This document shows positions 57,091 to 64,000 of a stretch of 64,000 nt of DNA, in pieces. The notes under the pieces were generated by a model, which saw nothing but the letters and a program-made list of their open reading frames with translations, ran no database searches and was not told the origin of the DNA. Numbering within the stretch: the first letter of the stretch is position 1; every line of letters starts with the position of its first letter. The translations under genes and the position numbers were made by a program. Location: contig CM114274.1 of assembly GCA_050084515.1 (NCBI GenBank), positions 11,098,001 to 11,162,000 on the forward strand, in the 5' to 3' direction. This stretch comes from Blasia pusilla (taxonomy: Eukaryota > Marchantiophyta > Marchantiopsida > Blasiales).

Positions 57091-57419
57091 TAAGTCCGCG
57101 TGCAGCTCGCCCAATGGAGGTGCAGCAACAAGCCGCGCACTCCGCATGAACCACAAAACGGGTGTGGGCTCAGCGGCTCTGGAGCAGGCTTGGATGAGGA
57201 GCCTTGCCGAGTTGTAGGTACTCAAGCGGCATGTATGTCCCATGGACACACTTGTTTGTTTCCGTGCAACCTTGCCTCCACTCCTTCCACCCTTGTTTTG
57301 CCTTCTACCATGAGCTTTCAGTGTGGGACTCACCTCTTACAATTTATGTCCGTGGATATATCCAAAATTTTCCGTCCATGTCCTTGGGGACGGACTTATC
57401 CTTTTTTGTACAATCATAA
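57091..57419. repeat. GC-rich patch with ends related to the 31.2-kb TIR element
   Basis: Contains TTTCCGTGCAACCTT (to ~57,276) and TCCTTGGGGACGGACTTATC (near 57,381), both like the right end of the 31,204-31,422 element, and repeated GTCC/GGAC words. Two right-type ends in the same direction suggest a rearranged or nested copy. Overlapping frames (57,082-57,501) show no domain. Confidence 0.45.
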
Positions 57420-58260
57420 AATGAATATCAGAGGATCTTTCCACCATAGTGGGGCAAGCAATCCAAGTTTCCTCCATTCTTCAATGAGACATAGAATGTA
57501 AATTTTTGTGTGTGCTTCCACTTGAAGTCTCTTTGCTTATGATAGTCGATCCGATCATGGAATCTCATTTCGTACATATTGCAATGTTTTTGGATCCACC
57601 ATATTTCTCTTCACACCTCCACCATGGATCCTCCTTTACCTTCCAAGGCACACAGAATTTATTCCGAAATGGAATTTGATAGTCATACTTCAAAGATCAA
57701 GATGCATATTCCCACAAGAAGTAAAGATGAAACATAAAAAAACATATTCCAAGATCAGGATGCAGAATCAATCCGATCAACTCAAGACATGCAATACACA
57801 TCTTTCACCTTACATCCAATAAATTATGTAACTCTAAAGTGACTATTTTCTAATTGGTTTGCGAGTAAGTATCCATCTCTACTCGATCCACATCCAAGAT
57901 GGATTTACCCTTAAATTTTACCGTGTTAGGGTATCTGTCAATCTTTTCGTAAACATCAAATTCACTCGTGTTTGCCATCAGCCTCTTCGACTCTTGGACT
58001 CTCATCTGAGACTCTCGCCACACTTCTAATAATTTTCAACATCCACCCTTCATATCCTCAATGATTTTCTTGCAATTGGGTTTGAAATTCACCTTCACCA
58101 TAGCCCTCACCATCTCAACTTTGAGATAGTTATTACATTCAAAAATTCACTTCATCATCTCCACATCATATATGTCAAATAGTTTCTTCCCTTTCAATTT
58201 CACGAATTCCTTGAAATGAGTTCCAAAGCAAGTCCAAAATGATGAATCCTATGAGGAGAG
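57420..58260 (-). pseudogene. Decayed gene of unknown family, ~280 codons
   Basis: One minus-strand frame reads through 58,260-57,420 with about seven in-frame stops and no obvious frameshift. Pieces include FWTCFGTHFKEFVKLKGKKL, NYLKVEMVRAMVKVNFKPN, VWRESQMRVQESKRLM, EFDVYEKIDRYPNTVKF and YQIPFRNKFCVPWKVKED. The stops are TGA or TAG at places where Arg, Trp or Gln would fit. The amino-acid mix is coding-like and Lys/Met/Val rich. I recognise no family. It may be a transposon open frame or a captured host gene. Confidence 0.5.
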
Positions 58261-59675
58261 TCCCTCTTGACAAAGTGCAAATTAAACATGGCTGCAATAT
58301 AGAATTGGTTTGGTTCAATGGCACTATTCTGACGATGAATATAGATATTGATTGTTGTGCTGAGGGATGACCTTTGTGCATTTGAGCGGGAGAAAGAAAT
58401 TATACTACAAACCCCTCTCTAGTTGTAACATCTCGACCACTTGGGGTTGATGGTCAAGTAGATTTTGGGATAATTTCTCCTAGAAGATACAAAACCTACT
58501 TCCTAAGACATGGATTTGGGCTCATCTACCTAGGTGTGGGCAATGTAGAAGGTTCCTTATACTTTCTTGATCTTGGGATTTAGTCCAAAGCCCTTTATAC
58601 AACACCTTGTGCTACTTGTCTCGTTCCTAGCAACATGGCATTCCAATTAATCCACATTCATCCCTTGATGATCAAACAATAATAATTATAAATGACGTAT
58701 GACTTTTTGGTTTTTTCCCCTATTTTCATGAGATCGTTAGATTGAATCCTTGTATTTTTTCCCTTCAATAATCTTCCTTTCATTACTTTTTTGCATAATT
58801 CCAATTTAAAAATATTTAAAGAAAATTTATATTTCGATTTGTTTAGTCTTAAGGGGATTTTTTTTGGGTTTTACCAAATGACATGATTAGTATCATCCCA
58901 TTGTTCCAATAAAAATGATATTCACCAAAACTTCTATCAAATATATGGATTTTTGTGGGAAAAATATTCATGATTTCTTCATACAAAAAATTGATGTTTT
59001 TGGCACCTAGTGTTGAATCAACTTAGCACCCAATACACATGTGCCACCCAATCAACCATTGCCATATGAAGAATTCTTGTTATTTTTAAAATTTAAAAAC
59101 CATGATAATTATATTTGATTGTGGGTACAATGCTCGGAGGTGGCACAAAACTTTTCAAAATAAAAACAAAATCGGTTCTTGATTTTTTTCTGAAATCATC
59201 CAAACCTTGACTAACAAGTAACAAGATTAGGTGATTTCATCATAGATAGATCCTTACCTACATATAAATATAAATTTTGGGATATTAAATATAAGAATCT
59301 CTAAATTATTTCAGCAAGAGAACCCTAATATGAGGAAAATTAGATTGAACTTAGCATACCATCCCTCCACACTCTAAAAAAATGACAGAATATGATCTTG
59401 GTAGAAAATGAAAGTGTTATGTCACATAACTATACCAAGAATACGATGATGTTAGTAATACCATCCAATTCTCTTGAAGTCATAAAAAGTAAAACCCAAG
59501 AGTTGCAAAACATAACTTTTATGCAATGCATTTGCAATTATCGGAAATTGTGTTTTTTTAGACATTGAAATTTTTTTATAGGGAAAAATGACTACTCTTT
59601 GGAGTCCCTAGAAGTGGACAAATCTAGGTGTCAACACAAGAAGAGTGTTTCTCTAACCCCATCCTCTTTTAATTA
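58261..59675. other. AT-rich intergenic DNA
   Basis: No gene recognised. Confidence 0.4.
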
Positions 59676-59850
59676 TTAATTATTTATATTATTATTGGAG
59701 AGCACCTTCTTGATTTGTAAACACCTACTTAATTGAAAAAAAATCTTTCTTGTACAATGAACAATAAGATTTTTTTTGAATTTGTATGGAGGATTATAGT
59801 TAGTTCCTTTACTCCCGAACATGACACGGGATAGAGTTTATTATGTACCA
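59676..59850 (+). mobile_element. Short Helitron-like element, copy 6 (3' end degraded)
   Basis: Starts TTTATATTATTATTGGAGAG and continues CACCTTCTTGATTTGTAAAC as in copy 1. A CCCGAACATGACACGGG hairpin is present near 59,814 but the CTAG terminus is not. Confidence 0.45.
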
Positions 59851-60095
59851 AAATTTGAATGAGAAGGAAGGAGGAAAGCTAAATTGCCCACTCTTCCCTA
59901 ATCCCTAATCGGTGAATTTTTTTCTTACAACTGGTATGTTGCGGTGGGATGGACGGGTGGCAATTTCACATCAAATCACATACGGTTAATAGTAAGTGCT
60001 CTTCAAATAACATCCCTTTAACAATAAAAAAATTTAAATGAACATGTGTCAACAAGAGAGGAGCCTTCAAAAGAAAGGTGTTAATAAGTGTGTTG

Positions 60096-60166
60096 GGTTT
60101 GTTTTGACCAGTACTCTTTTGCTTATATAATTATATAATCAAAAGAGTACTGGGTTAGAACAAATT
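60096..60166. mobile_element. ~70-bp palindromic foldback element
   Basis: CCAGTACTCTTTTG (60,108-60,121) and CAAAAGAGTACTGG (60,140-60,153) are exact reverse complements; the centre TTATATAATTATATAA is itself palindromic. Weaker pairing continues outward (TTTGTTTTGA with TTAGAACAAA), giving ~35-bp arms around 60,130. Confidence 0.7.
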
Positions 60167-60169
60167 CCC

Positions 60170-62250
60170 CCCATCTAACTTGAAGTTAAAATAAATAAAT
60201 AAATAATATGCATTCATTTATTTTGAAGAATAATTCTTGTCCCATTAGCATCCTATTATCCTTTTCATTTTTTCCCAAAAGAAGAATTAATTTCCCCTCA
60301 AAACTAAACTTTAAATTTTGTTTGCATGAACCTTGAAAAAATAATTTGAAATTTTCAAATGAGGAAAGATTAAAAAAAATGAAAGAGACTAGAGAAGATT
60401 CATTGGGAAAGATGATTGAATTTGAGTTAATTATAAATAATTAATTATTATGAAAACCTTACCCGTTCTTGTTTTATGCTTAGTAAAGGGTAAAATAAAA
60501 AAACATTCATGAAAGCATGGAAAAATTTGATAGGGGTCGTCAAAGTTTCTCAATAAATAAAAAAATTCACTCATTTTGATCCAAATTTTGTCTCAAAATA
60601 TTCTTAAAAAATCCCTCTCAATTAAAGCTTGAAAAGGAGATTAAATGACATATTTCTAAAGTTCTATGTAGTTTCCCTTCCAAAATTAACTTGAAATTAA
60701 AAGTTTTAGTTTTTTTCCTATTCTTTTCTAATAGTGGACAAGTCTTATAATATGTAAAGTTCAAAATTAATCAACTTAAGCTTCGGTACTTGATTTTTGA
60801 ATCTTTTGAGGTACATGGATATATTGATGCAAATCAGGTAAGTCGTGATCTTGAAACAAAGATTTAGTTATAGATATCTTTTCAATTGATGTTGTTCCCC
60901 CAATCTGCACCAAGCATGGAATTCCATTCCTCCTATGACTTGTAAACCACTAGCAAAGTGGTTTTCCAATTGCTTACAATTGGTTTGATTTTTTTAAAAA
61001 AAATTCTAAAATTAAAAAATTAACTGATAATGAAAAAAAGGTAAAATTTTTTTGGGATTCTATTTTTTAATTAAAATTTAACAAGTAAGAATAATTATTT
61101 AGAAACCTCTTTTCTATTCAAATCTTAGCTTAGTATAGGGAAAATTAAACAATAATTGAGTACATGATAAGCATCACACGTGGCGTTCACGGGGAGCTTC
61201 TTAGCCAGGGCTAACGCCCATAATAGTATGATTCAAAATTTGATTCATTGTATTGATAGTTATAAATGTGGGAAAGAAGTTACAAAATTTCCATTCCCAA
61301 AATGATTTTGATCAGGTATAAATGCTTGGAGTTCAGCTTTAAGGAGCTGTCTAATTACTAAGCATCAATGCAAGCTCTACTGTTTGTCCAAAAGTATTTA
61401 CATAAGTATATCTTAAACTTTGATATCAACTCAAGTCTTAGAGAAGTAGCATTATGGCTTCATGATATTTTGTAGTTTACGATATATCACTAGTTGGGGA
61501 TAATACTACTAACTACATCCCTTTTAGGATATTGGCAAGTCAAGAGAAAAAGCATCATGATGATAAGATATGGAAGAACTATGAAAGAACCAATAGAGGC
61601 ACAAATAGTTTCAAGGACATAGTGAAGCAAAAAAAAAATTGGAACTTAACTTAGTAGATGAAAAAATAGAGTAAAAAAATAATCACAAAGTCACATTCAA
61701 AGTCAAGTGAAACCCACTAATCGGAAGACCAATGTGGTCTTCATGTATAGTATGGATATTCCTGCTGACATTATGGGTTAAGGGATATCAAGTGCTCTAG
61801 GATTCTTGTGTTTTCTTTTTTTCTTAAATTTCAATTAAATTTTTATCTTAGTCGTTAAGTCATGAATTTATACAAATTCCTTTCTAAACCATCCATGTTT
61901 TCTAATATTTAAAAATAAAAATTCTGTAAGAGAATAATTTGTATCCACCTCAATCATAAATCATATAGCTGTAAATTTTCTTTGTACAAATATACTTTTT
62001 ATTCAATTTATTTCTTTGGAAACTTTTTGAATTCAATTTTTTTTCCTTAAAACTAGGTTTAGATTCATACAATTAAGATTGTAAGATTCTTTTCAGAAAT
62101 GTATGTTCCCTCTTACTAGAATTTTTTCGAAAATGAAAGTTCTCACTTGTTAAAGGAAAAAGGGTTGCGTAAATCCAATCTGATTTTCTGCAAGTCAAAT
62201 TGCGGAGAATGGATTACTAATGGTTTATTGAGCAATTCAAGAATGACTTC
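60170..62250. other. AT-rich intergenic DNA
   Basis: No gene or RNA recognised. Local short palindrome GGGCTAACGCCC at ~61,208. Confidence 0.4.
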
Positions 62251-62254
62251 TAGT

Positions 62255-62354
62255 TCTCCAAATACCTATGTGCTTGACACATGACAACTTGCATCAAGAA
62301 AGTATTTATTTTTCATTTTTTTGTTGTATGATTAAGTAGGTTGTACACTAGCTA
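62255..62354 (+). mobile_element. Helitron-like element, partial copy 7
   Basis: Carries GCTTGACACATGACAACTTG (compare TTGACACATGGCAACTAGCC in copy 2) and ends GTACACTAG as in copy 1. The 5' end is missing or unrecognisable. Confidence 0.4.
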
Positions 62355-62400
62355 GTAGTTCTTACACTACTAGGGTTTGAGGCTTCATTACGAGCCCATT

Positions 62401-62437
62401 TTGGCAAGATTAGATGCTTTACATCTAATCTTGCCAA
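62401..62437. repeat. Perfect 16-bp-arm hairpin inside the CACTA-like element
   Basis: TTGGCAAGATTAGATG, loop CTTTA, CATCTAATCTTGCCAA. The arms pair perfectly. Confidence 0.75.
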
Positions 62438-62542
62438 GTCCATTACAAGTGCCATTTTGTGAGGCCACTTCATATGAATTGCACTTATTTCGCAATTAAC
62501 TTGTAAATAACAACTTCTAGGACTTACACTTTGCAAGTACGG

Positions 62543-62627
62543 GGGCTTGCAAACCACTACTTCCAAGTTCCAAGACTTGCACAAGACTTGTGAGTCTTGG
62601 AACTTGTAAGTAGATGTTTGCGAGTCC
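62543..62627. repeat. Long imperfect inverted repeat inside the CACTA-like element
   Basis: CTACTTCCAAGTTCCAAGAC at 62,557 pairs with GTCTTGGAACTTGTAAGTAG ending at 62,613, and pairing continues outward through GCTTGCAAAC and GTTTGCGAGT. Arms are ~40 bp with a few mismatches. Confidence 0.65.
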
Positions 62628-63365
62628 TAAAACAAAAACCTCGGCCATAAATTCCCCTTTTTCTTCTAAACCAATCCATTTTCATTTTTCCTCCTAACTT
62701 TCCGAGACTCCTCTTCTCACTTTATAACTAGTTTCTTTTTATAATGGAACTAAGTCTTGAGTTTTTTTCTTGACGTTGACGGGCATATGTGTGAGTGAAT
62801 CTTATAGTTTTATATGTTTTTTGTCAAAAACTTTTGATTCTAAATTGTCAGAAATGAGGGAGGAAAAAAAGAAGAAGCCACCCCTAAGGAAAAATTCGTA
62901 GAAGTCAAATCATCCTTGAAAAAGTGTCTTGTAGATATAGAAAATGGATCCCATAAAAATTTACATTTGCGAGCACAAAAAACCATTAATTTGGGAGTCC
63001 AAACATACTACTTTGTGAGTGCCAAAACCCATTACGTTACGACCATTTCATGATGTTTTGAGACTATTTTGAAAGTTGGTTGCAAGTCTATTTTACAACT
63101 TCTTTGCGAATACCGTTACTCATAATGACATGCAAATGACTCAAAAAGCTACGAAAAGGTGGCACGTCATTTACCAATGCTTTGTGAGCACCTTGTGACT
63201 AAATCATACCTAAATTGTGATTAACTGGCTAGTGAAAGAGAGCCAAACTTCTAAGTCGCCGTCTCCATTTGCGAATCAATTACGAGTGCAAGACTATTAC
63301 TACAACTCTAATACCAATATACTACATCTCTCTCAATTCGCAAGAGGGTTACAATTATAGTAGTG

Positions 63366-64000
63366 TTTGCTCATATGTAGAATATCATTGATCTTTCATA
63401 TGCCTCTCCTTCATCTTTATTCTACATCTAGGCTATAAGGATGCAAATGTTGGATATGTTTGCTTGTATATATGGAGATAGTAACAATACTCCGACCCTT
63501 TCGAGGATTCATCCATTCAATTTTAACAACCATTCAATGACATTAAAACACATTCTTGATATTGGAAGTATGGATTGGTGTGCTCTTTCTGCCCTTTCCT
63601 TCATCCAACCAACACCGACTTTCTTCAACTTAAAAGGGAGTTTTTCAGATCGAAGCAATAATCTGCGTTACTCCAGATCTATCAGGAAATTTTCCAAAGT
63701 GCATGAGTGTTGCAACGAGATCGAGAGCTGATCCAGATAAGAAAGCTGTCATTTTTCCCCATTTTGTGCGAGTCACAGAGTGTTTCCTCTGAATCGGAGA
63801 TTGAGGGGAATACAAGTGTGTTTCAAAGCTCCTAGAGTTTGCTCCTCTATAGAATCAAAGCTCCTGAAGTTGGGAATTGATTGCCGTTTATAGATCAGAA
63901 CTATCTAGGTTCAAAGACTGAAGCTGTTTCCTCTCAACCACCGAGATAGGAATCAGGTGTGTCTGTGTATATGTGTGTCGGTCGAATTTCGTCGTGCTGC
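63366..64000. other. Window end, no gene called
   Basis: Composition becomes less AT-rich after 63,500. A 96-codon frame (63,441-63,731) has an ATG but no recognised domain; it could be the start of a gene cut by the window edge. AAAGCTCCT-type phrases are doubled near 63,826 and 63,858. Confidence 0.3.

Larger units (their letters stand above)
62365..63365. mobile_element. CACTA-like non-autonomous element, ~1.0 kb
   Basis: Starts CACTACTA (62,365) and ends TAGTAGTG (63,365). In between, subterminal-type words on both strands are very dense: CATTACGAG, TTGCGAGT, CTTGCAAGT, CTTGTGAGT, TTTGTGAGTGCC, ACGAGTGCAAG. This pattern of CACTA ends with short direct and inverted subterminal repeats is typical of EnSpm/CACTA elements. 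No transposase frame is present. The flanking 3-bp target duplication is not clean, so the ends may be eroded. Confidence 0.5.

Noticed and set aside
57082-57501. Overlapping frames of 71-133 codons in a GC-rich patch
   Set aside because: Frames overlap on both strands, show no domain, and the patch shares ends with a TIR repeat.
63441-63731. 96-codon frame near the window end
   Set aside because: Has an ATG but no recognised domain, no composition change of its own and no context; not enough to call a gene.
1-64000. CRISPR arrays, rRNA genes, prokaryotic operons or organelle DNA insertions
   Set aside because: No regularly spaced identical repeats, rRNA-like blocks or organelle genes were seen. 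Introns and plant transposons mark this as nuclear DNA.

Overview
The window looks like a gene-poor, repeat-dominated, AT-rich stretch of a plant nuclear genome, most likely a non-seed streptophyte (bryophyte-grade plant or streptophyte alga). The main reason is the one clearly intact gene: a five-exon, 658-residue Na+/phosphate symporter of the PiT/PHO4 family (17,891-20,624, minus strand). Its central cytosolic loop and long C-terminal tail resemble the PTB transporters known from green and streptophyte algae and early-diverging land plants and absent from seed plants. Introns have GT-AG borders, and the repeats are plant types: Ty3/gypsy, hAT/DUF659, Helitron-like, CACTA-like.

Layout. 0.4-7.6 kb: a decayed minus-strand Ty3/gypsy element with gag and zinc knuckles, protease, an embedded C5-cytosine DNA methyltransferase, reverse transcriptase, RNase H and integrase, ending in a PHD finger. 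Related LTR copies lie at 0.36-0.77, 9.15-9.73 and 36.9-38.65 kb. 10.4-14.6 kb: relics of a second, plus-strand gypsy class (RT, chromodomain, integrase tail). 16.2-21.4 kb: a GC- and CpG-rich island with the phosphate transporter. 21.4-36 kb: AT-rich, with short Helitron-like elements, two small GC-rich patches (26.0-26.7 and 27.5-27.9 kb), an unassigned pseudogene (28.75-29.41 kb), a TIR element and a hAT fragment. 39.47-39.98 kb: a GC-rich open frame that may encode a small membrane protein. 40.4-40.7 kb: hairpin and foldback elements. 42-50.4 kb: an unexplained compositional island rich in TCGA and GATC words, full of short tandem duplications, several with codon-multiple periods. 50.5-64 kb: AT-rich repeats with more Helitron-like elements, a hAT/DUF659 relic, a ~180-bp satellite-like array, an unassigned minus-strand pseudogene, a palindromic foldback and a ~1-kb CACTA-like element.

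The most notable object is the gypsy element, which carried both a cytosine-methylation 'writer' between protease and RT and a PHD 'reader' at the integrase C-terminus. All its modules are now broken by stops and frameshifts. Some of the stops are of the CGA-to-TGA or TGG-to-TAG kind expected from decay of methylated cytosines. Apart from the transporter, no working pathway or operon-like arrangement is visible. All calls come from reading the sequence by eye; no database search was run.
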